A stretch of DNA of 64,000 nt from Pictodentalium vernedei (GCA_031216915.1 CM062289.1:253513113-253577112); one strand, 5' to 3'. Positions 1-11,759 are shown, numbered from the stretch's first letter. Program-made: numbers and translations. Notes: a model not told the origin generated them from the letters alone.

Positions 1-1118
1 CTGTAAGTCATCGTTCTATAGTAGGTTACCAAGAATGAAATCATTCGGTTGAAGCATTTCCCAAAAAAAGTCCGGAAAACTAAAGTATGACTGACAGACT
101 GACGGATGGACAGAGTGCAAATGAAACTTGATCTGTAAGTTATCGTTCTATAGCAGGTTACCAAAAATGAAATCATTCCGTTGAAGCGTTTCCAAAAAAA
201 GTCCGGAAAACTGATATTTTGGCGCTTTTCCATATTTCCAAGGACAATAACTCACACAAGAATAAGGCAATCAGCATGAAACTCAAACCTGATCAGTAAG
301 TCATTGTTCTATAGTTGGTTATCAAAAATGAAATCATTCTGTTGAAGCTTTTCCAAAAAAAGTCCGGAAAACTGACATTTTGGGGCTTTTCCATATTTCC
401 AAGGGCCATAACTCACATAAGAATAATGCAATCAGCATGAAACTCAAACTTGATCTATATGCCATCATTCTATAGTAGGCTACCAAGAATGAAATCATTC
501 GGTTGAAGCATTTCCAAAAAAAAGTCCGGAAAACTAAAGTATAAATGACAGACAGACTGACTGACAGACTGACGGATGGATGGGCAGAGAGAGTGTAAAT
601 AAAACTTGATCTGTAAGTCATCGTTCTATAGTTGGTTACCAAAAATGAAATCATTCCGTTGAAGCGTTTCCAAAAAAAGTCTGGAAAACTGATATTTTAG
701 AGCTTTTCCATATTTCCAAGGGCCATAACTCACACAAGAATAAGGCAATCAGCATGAAACTCAAATTTGATCTGTAAGTCATCGTTCTATAGTAGGTTAC
801 CAAAAATGAAATCATTCCGTTGAAGCGTTTCCAAAAAAAAGTCTGGAAAACTGATATTTTGGCACTTTTCCATATTTCCAAAGACCATAACTCACACAAG
901 AATAATGCAATCAGCAAGAAACTCAAACTTGATCTGTAAGTCATCGTTCTATAGCAGTTTACCAAAAATGAAATCATTCCGTTGAAGCGTTTCCAAAAAA
1001 ACTCTGGAAAACTTAAGTGTGACTGACAGATTGACAGACTGACAGATGGACTGAGAGACTGATGGATGGACAGAGTGCAAACCTATAGTCCCCTCCGGCG
1101 ATGCCAGTAGGGGACTAA
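1..1118 (+). mobile_element. HINE-like element H1, 5' end outside window
   Basis: Seven or so tandem units of about 160 bp, recognisable by GTAAGTCATCGTTCTATAG near 4, 136, 297, 461, 616, 774 and 937, are followed by a degenerate GACA/GACT microsatellite (1020-1076) and a 3' hairpin. The hairpin arms are AGTCCCCT (1087-1094) and AGGGGACT (1109-1116), followed by an A run. This order (satellite core, microsatellite, hairpin, A run) is that of pearl/HINE elements described in bivalves. The 5' end is not in the window. The 3' end matches that of H9 (42.8-44.2 kb), whose core is unrelated. No coding capacity; open frames here are satellite translations. Confidence 0.7.
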
Positions 1119-1259
1119 AAAAATGCCTAAGTTCCCAAAGGGAAGAGCCAAAGGACATCCCGATAGAGCCTAAGTGTGGACAAAATCCAAATTTTTTGAG
1201 CTACACTACCAGAATAATAATCCATGTATCCTACAGTAATTCTACAGTAATAGAATATA

Positions 1260-1612
1260 ACAAGTGCACCGCCAGGCAGTGGATCAATATACGGCTGCCT
1301 ATGAAGAAATTGCACTTGTGAAGAAATTTTTAGTTCAACAAAAGGTCAATAATTCCTTCAAAAATAATTGTACATTTCTGGCTTACAACCCATTAAAGTT
1401 GAATATATTGTTTTCAAGTTATTGCGTGGAGAATCAAAAGTCACCAAAACTCCCAGATGGTTACCATGGCGGCCATACTGGACATGCTAGAATGCTGGTT
1501 ATCGAAGGGAACCATCCTCTAGTCATGACTAATCAACCATAAAAAACCAGTATCTGTAGGATGTATTGTTTTCAAGTTATTACGTGGGCAAAGAAAAGTT
1601 AATGGATGGATG

Positions 1613-1686
<74 letters not shown>

Positions 1687-2206
1687 TGGATGGACAGACG
1701 GACAATGATACTGGTTATTGGAAGGAACCATCCTCTAGTCATGACTAATCAACCATAAAAAAAACATAAAAAACAGTATCTGTTGGATTATCAAATGGAC
1801 AATTAAAAGTCCCTAAAAATCCAAGATGGCTGCCATGGTGGCCATCTTGGATATGCCAGAAGACTGGTTATTGAACCGAGCCATCCTCTAGTCATGATTA
1901 ATCAACCATAAAAAAGCAGCGTCTGTTTGATCCATAGTTTTTAAGTTATCGCGTGGACAATCAAAAGTCCCTGAAAATCCAAGATGGCTGCCGTGGTGGC
2001 CATATTGGATATGCCAGAATGCTGGTTATCAAAAGGATCCATCCTCTAGTCATGACTAATCAACTATAAACAAATAGTATCTGTTGGATGTATTGTTTTC
2101 AAGTTATCAGGTGGACAAACAAAAGCTAATGGACAGCAAGATGGATGGACAGACGGACATTGTCATACCATAATACAGCCCGCTCATATGAGCGGCCGTA
2201 TAAAAA
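1260..2206 (+). mobile_element. HINE-like element H2
   Basis: Starts ACAAG, followed by a 5' hairpin CACCGCCAGGCAGTG (1267-1281, one mismatch) and the motif ATACGGC (1289-1295). The core is about four units of roughly 170 bp (TCCAAGATGGCTGCCATGG... ATCCTCTAGTCATGACTAATC). One unit is interrupted by a long (GACA)n tract. The 3' hairpin at 2173-2201 has the arms CCGCTCAT and ATGAGCGG and ends GCCGTAT, the complement of the 5' motif, then an A run. The 3' end resembles that of H6, which has another core. Confidence 0.65.
1611..1684 (+). repeat. (GACA)n microsatellite
   Basis: About 18 uninterrupted GACA units inside the H2 core. Open frames through it read as Arg-Gln-Thr-Asp or Cys-Leu-Ser-Val repeats and are not genes. 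Confidence 0.95.
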
Positions 2207-2302
2207 ACTACCTATATATGAGGACATTGTCAATGTAAACAACGTCAATGTAAACAAGACATCAGGCACACAAAAAGGCCCAAAGTCAGAAAACAATTAA
2301 AT

Positions 2303-3837
2303 CAGACATGTTAACTCTCCCGGAATGCCCGGAAAAATCCCGGAATTTCAGTGTAGTTCCCGACCTCCCGGACGGGAATCAGTTTTGGACCAAAAATCCC
2401 GGAAAACAACAGTCAAATATTTCGTTCCCATTGTAACTTATGAAAAATGTTCGGAGTCAAATCACATGCATTTCAAACTCTGGTAAAAACTCATGAAGCA
2501 GTAAAATATGAATTTAAGTTAAATTTATTTAAGAAAAGGGTATTTTATGATATATATTTCAACGGTGTTCATGTTTATTTCTGAGTTTTTTCTTCGGAGA
2601 TTCCTGATCAATGTGTGAGTGTCGAAGTGAAAATAGGTGACTTACTTTCAAAAAATTGAAAACTCCAGCTTCATTTAAATGCAGTTTTTTGAAATTAAAA
2701 TGTATGAAAAGGAATTAAATAATATATATTTAATTATTCCTTCATAGAATAGCTTTAATTCTCATCCCTTTTCCAAAATCAAAATATAAACAACAACTAT
2801 TTAGCACAGTTTAAAAGTAGGTTAAAGTCGCTTTGGATGCTGAAAAATTATAACTGCATATTTAAACACACAGGAGTTATTTTCTAACACTACATTTATT
2901 CTGTTGTTCTGACTACAGAACTGTTAACTGTTGGCCATCTGTACCCAGAAAATTTTTAATGGAATTAAAAAAAAATGCTTCAGTGATGAAAAGAAAAGTT
3001 TTGTGTAGGGCATGAAGTTTGATAAAGATACTTTCTATTATTATTATTTATTGGTGTTTAAGGTCACATACTTATGCACAATGGCTAATCGTGACCGTGA
3101 CAGTTTTATGGGTGGAGAAAGATGGAGTACCCGGAGAGAACCACCAAGCAACGTCGAGCAGCTGTCAGCTCTCCAACATCGTAACTCTGAACTCTGCATC
3201 GCAGCACAGGCAGGGTTAGATTGGTTGAAGACATGCACACCATCAACGTGCAGTACGCCGCAGTACACAGCGTCATCATGCCCCCATGTAGGCAATCGGG
3301 GTGAAGTGTCTTGAACAAGGACACAACGCGGTTGCCACAGGTGGGATTCGAACCGAGGACCTCTCGGCTTGCAGCCTGCACCTCTACCAACTGAGCCACC
3401 GCGCCCCCAAGATACTTTCTAAGTACTAATGTTCTTGAAGTAACTGAACATTACTAGTAGGACATCTTTTCCTGTTAACATTTCCAGACTTGGGAAATTA
3501 TTAGCTAAGTAGACTTTGATAAGAGCAAACCATAGGTGGAGGTGCTCTGTGGGTGGGTGGTGGTGGGGAGGGGCTCATGAAGAAGAGGATCCTGGGGGGG
3601 GGGGTCAAATCAACAGTTATTTTATGATTTTTTAACATAGCATAAATGCATCAGCATAGTTGACAAATAATTCTGGATATAACCTGGTGGTAATTTATTA
3701 GTGGTCCATGAGCTGAAAATTCACAAGTTTTTTCTTTTATTTTGTCCCCGCGTGAACTTTTCCCTGAAATCCATCCCATTTCCCTGAAAATCACCTTCAG
3801 GTTCCCTGAAAAATTATTCTGGAGGTTAACATGTCTG
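2303..3837 (+). mobile_element. hAT-type non-autonomous element, copy A
   Basis: The ends are CAGACATGTTAAC (from 2303) and GTTAACATGTCTG (to 3837). The 8-bp target duplication AATTAAAT is exact (2295-2302 and 3838-3845). An 8-bp duplication and CAG-type ends are the signature of hAT elements. The left subterminal region is rich in CCCGG motifs, and the right carries repeated TCCCTGAAA motifs. No transposase frame is visible. A SINE (3038-3408) sits inside. Copies C and D near 59-62 kb share the interior. Confidence 0.82.
3038..3408 (-). mobile_element. tRNA-derived SINE (SINE1), inside hAT copy A
   Basis: Read on the minus strand, it begins GGGGGCGCGGTGGCTCAGTT, with an A-box-like TGGCTCAGTTGG and a perfect B box GGTTCGAATCC. 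A body containing CTTGTTCAAGACACTTCACC follows, then a 3' tail ending in CCAATAAATAATAA. It is bounded by the 13-bp duplication AAGATACTTTCTA (3025-3037 and 3409-3421), which shows LINE-machinery insertion into the older hAT copy. The tRNA-like part is degenerate and is not a functional tRNA gene. Confidence 0.82.
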
Positions 3838-3845
3838 AATTAAAT

Positions 3846-4332
3846 GCTACCAGATGCAAAGATAGATCTTCATACGAAGAAGAAACGATATATTGGATAG
3901 AAGATGCAAGACTAAACGACCTAACACCCCTAGAGTGAGGATGTAACCATGGGGAAAAACAGAATAATATTCTGTAATAAATGTTAAACTCCCAAGAAAT
4001 TTAATAAAAAATTTCAATAAAAAATACTTTAAAATAGCCAAAAAGTTTAAGTGTTTAACAGGAAGGGTTCATGGAAGGATAGCGAAGGAATACTTAACAA
4101 ACAGTGGAATAATCATTAACAAAAATGATGACGTCAGGTGTATGTCCCGAAATTGGGAAACATGAAATAATTTTATAATTATTATAAAATTACAGTCCTG
4201 AATATCTAAAACCACCGTTGAACACTTCTTCATTCAATAACAACCTTGGATCCACCAATTCTTGCATAGATTTGTGTCTGGCATCCCCCAAAAGAGATTT
4301 TAAAGCACAGATGTCAGTTCATTGTTTCTTAC
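3846..4332. other. No feature seen
   Basis: AT-rich sequence between hAT copy A and a candidate exon. I see no repeat family, TIR or convincing coding segment in it. Confidence 0.5.
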
Positions 4333-4386
4333 TTTAGGGCCAAACAAAGAATGATGTTGGTGCCAATTCTGGTCACTTCCAGACGG
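4333..4386 (-). CDS. Candidate internal exon, 54 bp (host gene, unrecognised)
   Basis: On the minus strand a strong acceptor (pyrimidine-rich stretch ending TGTGCAG) precedes 4386, and a donor GTAAGAAAC follows 4333. The 54 bp keep phase and read PSGSDQNWHQHHSLFGPK in one frame; a second frame is also open, so the frame is not settled. It lies on the same strand as the better-supported exons at 34.0 and 21.9 kb, but no direct phase link to them can be shown. Chance occurrence of splice-like sites is possible. Confidence 0.3.
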
Positions 4387-4896
4387 CTGCACATGCACGG
4401 AGAGTAAAAGTATGGAGGACCAGATAGGACTTTTAATTTTTGGTTTTGCAAGCAAATTTGGGGGATTGGGGGGCTTCAAAATTTGTGTTTGGCCCTTGAT
4501 AACTTTGAGTTTGCACCAGCTAAGTCTGGGCCATTGAGTTATAGTACAAAAATGTACTGTTTTACCCAGTTTGCCAAATAAAAACCTGGAAATGAATAAT
4601 ACCTTGACTGATAGTGCTAGAAAACTTGTGGTAGTCAGCAACTTTCCACATATATTTGTTTTGTTACAATTTTTTGAAGAGCCACTCACCAATGAATTTT
4701 AACTACACAAATCCATAGGCTGAGAATAAATTTACTCTTAAGAGAATATGAAGCTCACTCACGAAAATATTTAGACTTTTAATAACTTCTTAGTAGAGCC
4801 CAAATTAGGGTTTCTAGCACTCAACCAGTTCGGTTTGGGAAATTTTTCAAGAAAAACTCAGCCTTGGACTTTCAGCACTTAACCAGTGAAATACAG

Positions 4897-5036
4897 AACA
4901 AATAGGTACTAGGGTCGGTAATGAGATTTAAACCATGAGTAGGATAAGGATTTGAACCACTCGGCTTGCCGAGTTGTTAAAACCCTTATTCTACAAGTGG
5001 TTTAAATCTGATTACCAGCCCTAGTACATATTTGTT
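4897..5036. repeat. 140-bp foldback (palindromic) repeat
   Basis: The two halves are near-complementary: it opens AACAAATAGGTACTAGGG, has the central arms ACTCGGC and GCCGAGT, and closes CCCTAGTACATATTTGTT. The arms include TTTAAACCA / TGGTTTAAA. It would form a long hairpin. It abuts the TIR element at 5039. No coding capacity. Confidence 0.75.
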
Positions 5037-5038
5037 TT

Positions 5039-5544
5039 ATTTATACCATGCTCTTAGTAAATAATCAAACAGTGTCATTTAAAATGCAGAAAAAATGACA
5101 CTTCCTATCGCAAACACATGGGTTTGTTTTGTTTACATCTGCGCCAGTGGCAGTACTACCGGCTGTATGTGAATACTTGATTGACAGCCAGACAAACTGT
5201 CAAAGTTGATTGAATTTACCTTGCTTTTTCAGCCAAATTATTATTAACAATTCTTAAATTTTATTTTAAATATATAATTGTAGGTATTTTAAACTTAATA
5301 AGTCACTGCACATAGTAGATAATACCACAAAATGTCATATGTTTGAATGAAACATTGTGAAGTGTGAATGTATCGAAGTTGGCAAACTGCATCATGCAAA
5401 AGGTCAAGTCGGATGAACTTCCGACTGTAGGTGTAAACTTTTTTTTAACCACAGTAGAAGCTTTACTCCGGTAGTAAGGCTAAAAGCTAAAATTTAACAA
5501 ACAGGCTTTTCACAGGTAGTAACACTGACGAGCATGGTATAAAT
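5039..5544. mobile_element. Short TIR element (MITE-like)
   Basis: Perfect 15-bp inverted ends, ATTTATACCATGCTC (5039-5053) and its complement (5530-5544), enclose about 500 bp with no open frame. I could not define a target duplication or superfamily. The adjacent foldback at 4897-5036 may belong to the same compound element. Confidence 0.5.
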
Positions 5545-6575
5545 ACATCTTATGTCATATTAATAAATAAAAAATAAAAGAAGTAAATCTGGCAAGAAAT
5601 AAGATGACTTTGCTCATTTGGGGTATAACAACAAACAACAAAGGAATATTCACAACTAGAGAATTTCTGTTACTCTATAAATTATACAAGGCCATGTATA
5701 TTAACGTTTTTGTTGAAAAGCTAAAAATGATTACATATTCTGCACTATCACAATCGATAAAATTTGTGCTCCAGATGTGATTTAGTAAACTTATAAAGTT
5801 AAAAACAACTTCAACACTTATTTAACTAATAAACCAATCACCTCAATACTATATACAGAATCTATCTCATTTTTTATCAATTGGCTTCTTCCAAATCATA
5901 GCTTTTGGTCCAACAGCTCAAACTATATTTCGGAAGAATTTTTTTCAATCAAATTAAAATCACAAACTTAACAAGTTGCAGAAAAGCTCAAGTTTCTGCA
6001 GAGAATAATCTTTGCCCACAATGTAAAAACAAATGACTTCTAAGACGTGAAGGAAGTGACTGAAAAATCTAACGTAAGTAGAACTGATTACATAAAATTG
6101 CAGCAGAATGAATATGTAAATTAATCCCTGAGAAAACAACTTCAAAAGTAACTTCAACCCCACAAGAAAATATGAACTGATGTTCTACATTCTATATGTG
6201 GCGATAGTTTACAGTTGAAGAGTGGAAAAACAAAATGAAAGAAGACAACAATAGAGGTACAAACTAACAAGTTAGGAATCATAATCGGTGAAGTAAAACT
6301 GAGCTACAGCAAATAAAATAGCCACCACTGAAGCAAAATGAAGAAATTCCCTGTTATCGCCATGTTAGTTGATCAGTAGGATGAATAAAAGAGAAAATAA
6401 AATAAATACATGTATTAGGATACATCATGCTTTATCAATAACAATCAAATCACTTTATTCAAGAAAAAATGTAATCTTCTTCAAATATTAAATGGTTTTG
6501 TGTTACACCCTGGAAAACTTCATTTTTCATTTAACTCTTAACATGATGAGTAATTCTGAAATATTTTTCATCAAA
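5545..6575. other. No feature seen
   Basis: Low-complexity AT-rich sequence without recognisable repeats. A short minus-strand open segment near 5870-5930 was considered as a terminal exon but has no convincing splice context. Confidence 0.45.
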
Positions 6576-6606
6576 TCTGGTCATGGCTAAACAAGCCATG
6601 ACCAGA
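6576..6606. repeat. Perfect 13-bp-arm hairpin
   Basis: The arms TCTGGTCATGGCT and AGCCATGACCAGA enclose a 5-base loop. It lies between TTAACTCTTAAC (about 6533) and GAGTTAA (about 6770), so it may be the centre of a TTAA-flanked foldback element like those at 33.1 and 44.6 kb. Confidence 0.5.
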
Positions 6607-7100
6607 TCTAATTAAAAATTCATGAAAATTTGACTAAAAAAATCATTGGTCAAAAAGTCTACACACTTTACAAGGGAAAATTTGATTAAATATACTAAAA
6701 TTCTACTTATTTTAATGGAAAGAGATTTACAGTCCTGGGCCTGAATATTTTCCAGCAGTAAGGAAAGAGTTAAAGCTGCCAGGACTATCAGCTCTCCGAT
6801 TGAACAAAACAGTTGCACAGTTGATGGTTAGTTTGTCAAACACTGTCATCATTTCATCTGTTACATAACGGGAAGTTTATGATTCAGTCATTCCGTCCAG
6901 CTAGAAATTTTCTATCACATGGATGGGGCTTCCCATCTTGGGACAGGTCAACTTGCTAGTTATGTATATAACAACAGGCACTGTACTAAAATATTTCTTA
7001 TCCCAGAAGACAAAAAAACACGAGGCTCCAAGGGGACTGAAGCAATCACCTGACAAATGCCTACTGATTCTTCACTAAGTGATTTATGCCCCACAAAGTA

Positions 7101-7460
7101 GATCTTCCATTTCTCAGGCCATTTTTATTTTATTAAATTAGATGTACATGTATGTGGGCAGTTTATTATTTATTTTCAGAATTATTTCTATGCCATCAAA
7201 AGTTCATATTCTTGGTTTGTTTTATGTTTTGGGCCTCATAATGTACAGAATAGCATGGGTGGTGGTGTATTTCATCCTTTTCTAAAGCATTGCAAAGCCT
7301 TGTTGCACTCAAGGGACAAATTTATAAATTTTATTAACTTGGGTAAAATATCAGATATATACCATTTAATTTTTATTTTTTTTAAGTTTGCAGTGATTAT
7401 AAAAAAAAAGAAGCATGTGGAAGCCAAAAGGACGAGATGCCCTGAGAAACAGATTTTTTA
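7101..7460 (+). mobile_element. TIR element family R, copy R1
   Basis: The ends are related inverted repeats (GATCTTCCATTTCTCAGG and CCTGAGAAACAGATTTTT). The interior is shared with copies at 13.1, 23.2 and 49.9-51.4 kb, including GCCATCAAAAGTTCATATTC and AAGGGACAAATTTATAAATT. The small open frame inside is not conserved in the other copies. Superfamily unknown. Confidence 0.6.
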
Positions 7461-7509
7461 ACTTCTTTTAGGCCTTAAGGATTTTTTTTAACAATAATTT
7501 GTCACTTAC

Positions 7510-7578
7510 TATTTTCACTTTCATTTTTTTCCACTGACTGGGGCAGTGGTTTGAGAGAACAAGCAATGCCAAACATCT
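7510..7578 (-). CDS. Weak candidate exon, 69 bp
   Basis: The donor GTAAGT directly follows 7510 on the minus strand, and an acceptor-like ACACAG precedes 7578. The segment reads MFGIACSLKPLPQSVEKN... in one frame, and a second frame is also open. It keeps phase. The acceptor has a poor pyrimidine tract, so this is only a candidate for the minus-strand host gene. Confidence 0.2.
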
Positions 7579-7650
7579 CTGTGTTCCCATAAGGAAACTT
7601 CATTATTACAAATAATTCACAGAAACCAAAAATTACTAATTTCCACAGAA

Positions 7651-7885
7651 TTTATTTATTTACTGGTGTTTAAGGTCCCATACTTTTGCACAAGGGCTAA
7701 TCATGACCACAATATGGAAATAAAGTCAAGGTCAATCAATCGTTTATACCCCGTGTTGCCTATTTTAGAGGACTCGCACTCCAAGCATTAGTGACTGGGT
7801 CCTATTTTACCAGTGAAAGAGAACTTGTTTACTTCAGTAAACAAGCACTGCTTCACCTCCCAGGGTTCCCACAGGGATTTCCACA
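7651..7885 (-). mobile_element. SINE2 fragment
   Basis: Minus-strand copy of a second SINE-like family. Its tail complement TTATTTACTGGTGTTTAAGG is followed by CTATTTTAGAGGACTCGCAC, GTGACTGGGTCCTATTTTAC and AAACAAGCACTGCTTCACCT. Other copies are near 10.35, 12.18, 12.71, 22.34 and 32.66 kb. I see no tRNA or 5S head. Its 3' tail is the same as that of SINE1. Confidence 0.6.
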
Positions 7886-7919
7886 GAAAACAGAGTAAAA
7901 AAGTTGAAAGGGTTAAAAT

Positions 7920-8430
7920 GACTGGGGGCCTGATTAGTAAGCACTTGATTTGAACAAACTTGAAACTGATCTCACTATGGATTTCATATACTGAATATCA
8001 ACAGATTCTGACTGATGGATCTGAATGAGAAGATTTCGGGACAATTAAACTCATATTGCAAGATTTGAAATATGAACCCGAGGACTTTATTTGAACAAAT
8101 TTGAATCTGACCCCCATAAAGATGCTGCATACCAAATATCAAATGATTCTGACTGATGGGTCGGAAGAAGATTTTGAAACGAGTATTCTCCATATTGTAC
8201 AAAGTTTGGGGTCCCACAAGTAGCTCAAATATGAACTCAGGACTTGATTTGAAAAAACTTGAATCAGACCCATATAATGATGCTGTATTCTAAATATCAA
8301 AAGATTCTGGCCTGTGGATCTTAAGATGATTTAAAAAGAATATTCCACATATAGCGCAATGTTAAAATCTGGGCGAATACAGGGAGACTGAATATGAACC
8401 AAGGAATTAGATTTGAACAAATTTAAATCT
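7920..8430 (+). repeat. Decayed satellite, same family as the H13 core
   Basis: About three units of roughly 160 bp with TTTGAACAAACTTGAA, GCATACCAAATATCAAA and GATTCTGACTGATGGATCTG. They match the H13 core (51.5-54.4 kb) with many substitutions. No HINE end is recognisable, so this looks like an old fragment. Confidence 0.6.
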
Positions 8431-8684
8431 GACATTGCTCCTTCTGCAAGTTTTTTAACTTTTTACCTAAACGACAACCAGATGGCACTTAACTAAATAT
8501 TACTTGAAAAACTAAGTTTTATTTTGCATTAAAAACCTCTCCTATTTAATAAACTATAATGACGATTTTTGTGAACAGCTCTGGACGGATGTGGCTATTA
8601 TACTTTTTTGAAAAATGCTGAACAGTTTACATCCCTGACAACTACATAAAACAGTGGTTATGATGTTATATAATACAAGTGCAA

Positions 8685-9258
8685 TGCCGTGGGATGAACA
8701 ATCGCCTGCCACCAAAGGCTAACTTGGGCAATAACTCTCAAGGACAACTTGGACACAGCTAGTTTGAAATTCCTTTATAATTTTATCAGCAAAAAGCTAT
8801 ATATAAAATTAAGAAAAAGTGTGGTGACAAGAAAATGGTAGTGATATGATAAGAAATTCTGAGTCCATAACTCTTGAGGGAATATTTGGACACAGCTGGT
8901 TCACAATCCCATTCATGATATTATCACCAAAAACTAAATATTGAATTTGAAAAAAACCTTTGAACAGATTTTTTTGAAATCTGATGACAAGCAATGGTAA
9001 TGTGATAACAAGAAAGTCGAAGTCCAACAAGGGCAATGACTCTTGAAGAAACACTTGGACACAGCTGGTTCACAACCCTATCCATGATTTTATCACCAAA
9101 AAAGATACATATTAAATTTGGGGAAAATATCTTTTAACGGTTTTCTTTAAAATGTGATGACAAGAAATTGGGAAGGATGGATGGATGGGCAGAAAGACAG
9201 ATGGGAGGACAGACCAATTCCATTCCTATACCCTATCCCACTATGTGGAAGGAATAAC
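8685..9258 (+). mobile_element. HINE-like element H3
   Basis: Starts ACAAGTGCAATGCCGTGGGA, similar to the H2 start. About three core units of roughly 155 bp follow (GACTCTTGAAGAAACACTTGGACACAGCTGGTTCACAA), then a GGATGGATGGGCAG/ACAGA tract (9173-9212) and a degenerate 3' end (GGAAGGAATAAC). H4 starts directly at this 3' end. Confidence 0.5.
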
Positions 9259-9781
9259 AAGACGGGTGTGTCCATTCCCATTAGCTCACCAATGCATGGC
9301 ACGCAATAAACCTAGGCTTATTACAAATCTGCAAAAAATGTCCGGGCATGTACATGTATAGCAAAACAGGTCAGAAAGTCCACAGTGACAAAAAAGTCTA
9401 ACATTGCATTAAAAAAGTCCAAAATCTCCGAAAAATGTCCGGTCAAGGGTTAATGTCATCTTTTATTGATGTTCAACACATATATGAAATATAAAAGCCA
9501 CAGCATACTGGTGGTAGCCTCCACTCATATACAGCAAAAAAAGGTCAGAAATTTTCTAAGTCGACACTGACAAAAAAATCTAACATTGCAAAAACACTAA
9601 AAATTGATAAAATATCACTGGGTAAGGTCTGTGGGTAATTGTAAGGCCATAGAAACAGTATGAGGTGCATAGTAACAGGGTGGAAAGTCAAAGTGGACTC
9701 ATACAATAACTTTAACACAAGTGTTGACGCCGACGCGCCTCGGGTATAACATGAGCTTACACTACTTCGTTGGTGAGCTAA
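9257..9781 (+). mobile_element. HINE-like element H4
   Basis: Starts ACAAG within the last bases of H3. The 5' motif TTAGCTCACCAA (9281-9292) is the exact complement of the 3' arm TTGGTGAGCTAA ending at about 9782. The 3' hairpin left arm (TGAGCTTACAC) is degenerate. It is short, with no clear satellite core and only a weak GACGCCGACGC microsatellite. Confidence 0.5.
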
Positions 9782-9784
9782 AAA

Positions 9785-10340
9785 TTGGACCAAGGAATAT
9801 TATTACACTCAATGTCACAAATTTTGTTGCAAAAATCAAAAAAATTGCCTGTTTCAACAATAAAGCATAACCTTTCAAGACTTCTTGGTGTTGACTATAT
9901 CTGCCCATCTTTACACATTATCTTACAATCATATAGATTTTGGTCGGAAAAACAGGAGAAATGGTACATATCACATAATGTGCTCCGATTCTGTATCATA
10001 TAGACAACTCAATCTGATTCCGTGTCATATAGACAACTTCATTACAGGCGCATGAATCCATTCTATCTGCATTTCAGTAATCGACTCAGCTGATCGCTTA
10101 CAAAAAAACCCAAAATTTCTGACAGTTTGCGACAGAATTATTAATAGCCAAAAATGGGATCATTTTGGGCTATTAATAGTTCATTGAGATCCCATTCTGG
10201 ACACTGGCTCATTGAGATCCCATTCTGGACACCACCTCGAATCTGATACAAATCACAGGACATGCACATTATTATGATAATTGTATTTATTGTACAAACA
10301 GAAGGTACACAATTGCATCTGTATCAGTTTGCAATGGCTT
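9785..10340. other. Unassigned; one small hairpin and a 24-bp duplication
   Basis: It contains an inverted repeat with the arms TTAATAGCC and GGGCTATTAA (about 10139-10177) and a tandem duplication of TCATTGAGATCCCATTCTGG (10181-10229). Nothing else is recognisable. Confidence 0.5.
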
Positions 10341-10344
10341 ATGC

Positions 10345-10567
10345 ATTTATTTATTTATTGGTGTTTAAGGTCACATTCAGCATATTTAGCTATATCATGA
10401 CTGCAACATTGGTATGAAATCAAGTTTAGCCAATCATTTAAACATATGCAGCCTACTTTAGAGAACTTCGATACCAGGTGTTGGTTCTGGTTCCTATTTT
10501 ACCAGTAAACCAGAACTTGTTTGATACAGTAAACAGGTCCTGATTCATTCCCCAGGTTCCTACGGTG
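10345..10567 (-). mobile_element. SINE2 fragment
   Basis: Minus-strand copy: TTTATTTATTTATTGGTGTT tail complement, then CTACTTTAGAGAACTTCGAT, TTCCTATTTTACCAGTAAAC and CCAGGTTCCTACGG. Diverged from the 7.65 and 32.66 kb copies. Confidence 0.6.
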
Positions 10568-10607
10568 GTTGCAATGTCCTAATTTCTCAACTAATAACTG
10601 TATCACA

Positions 10608-10825
10608 GATTATTTATTTATTTATAGATTGAAGGCATGTGTACCATTGACATGCAGTACGTCTATGCATACTATGCAAGAATGCTTCCACTTGGACAAC
10701 TGCAATGACATATCTTGCAAGGACACAATGCATAAGAGGCAGGTCCAACCTGAACCTACGACTTTTCGCTCTGAAGTACAATGCACCAACCAATAGGCCA
10801 ACACATTCTGGAGCCACCACACTGA
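10608..10825 (-). mobile_element. SINE1 fragment, diverged
   Basis: Resembles the middle and head of the 3.0 and 50.1 kb SINEs (GGCATGTGTACCATTGACATGCAGTACG, GCAAGGACACAATGC). The tRNA-like boxes are degenerate. The three overlapping open frames here are not genes. Confidence 0.5.
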
Positions 10826-10899
10826 CTACATTGTATTACTAGTGTTGATGACTGATATGTAATATCAGATAACACTTTACCTAACCATAACAGCCAAAT

Positions 10900-11170
10900 T
10901 GACACAAATGGACAATGAAAAATATTCATTGTTTACCTCCAAAACATAGCACAGAGCCTCTCATTGGAACAAGCTCACTGGGCGTGTTTGAATAAGGGGT
11001 TATAAGCAATGTTTATGCAGAATTTTTTTTTTTTTTTTTTTTAATTATTAAGGGTTTTTTTGGCTAGTGCCAACTGCTATTCATGTTAGGTTAAGGACGG
11101 ACAACTATTCATTGTATTCTGTTCACATAAGATTAAAACAAAATAATAGAAGGCATTAATAAGTCAAGAT
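10900..11170. other. Foldback-element remnant and poly-T
   Basis: A poly-T run lies at 11021-11042. Fragments of the TTAA foldback family are present (CCTCTCATTGGAACAAGCTC near 10957; TTCATGTTAGGTTAAGG near 11082). Confidence 0.4.
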
Positions 11171-11173
11171 TAA

Positions 11174-11756
11174 ACTAGAATTACTGTGAGCACTGCTCAC
11201 TAAAGATACCACCCACTCCAACCAAGAAACATTTCACAACAGTAAAAAAGTATTTAATATACACAGCACATCTGTATGTTCTCCGAAAACATGAGTGCAA
11301 TTTTCAATATGAGAAAGGGTAAATATTACAAAGAGCATGCAAGATGAAAAAATAAAAATACCTGAAAGCAGAATAGAAGGTGCACATCTATAATGTATAT
11401 AAAAGAATGTCTGCGAGTTTCAATGAAATTCGCCCACTGGTATAAGAGGAGTAGCGGATAGCAGGAGTGTACCCCCCTAAAGCATCACAACAATTTGGCT
11501 AAGTTCATTTCGCCCTTTGGGAAAGAGTAAAAAATAAAAATACCTGAAAGCAAAATAGGAGGTGCACATCTATAATGTATAGAAAAGAATGCCTGTAAGT
11601 TTCAATGAAATCCACCCACTGGTTTAAGAGGAGTAGCAGATAGCAGATGTGTACCCCCAAAGCGTCACGGACGTACGGACGTACGGAAGTACGTAAGTAC
11701 GGAAGTACGGACACCATGAATGCTATATACCGCCCACTTTTCAAGTGGGTGGTATA
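11174..11756 (+). mobile_element. HINE-like element H5
   Basis: Starts ACTAG. The 5' hairpin GTGAGCACTGCTCAC (11186-11200) is perfect. Motif ATACCACCCACT (11206-11217) is the exact complement of AGTGGGTGGTAT (11744-11755), the right arm of the 3' hairpin. The core has two units of about 175 bp. The microsatellite is GGACGTACGGAAGTACG-like (11671-11712). Confidence 0.8.
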
Positions 11757-11759
11757 AAT

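Noticed and set aside
1519-1748. Open frames of Arg-Gln-Thr-Asp or Cys-Leu-Ser-Val repeats, also at 43093-43345
   Set aside because: They are translations of (GACA)n tracts and occur on both strands.
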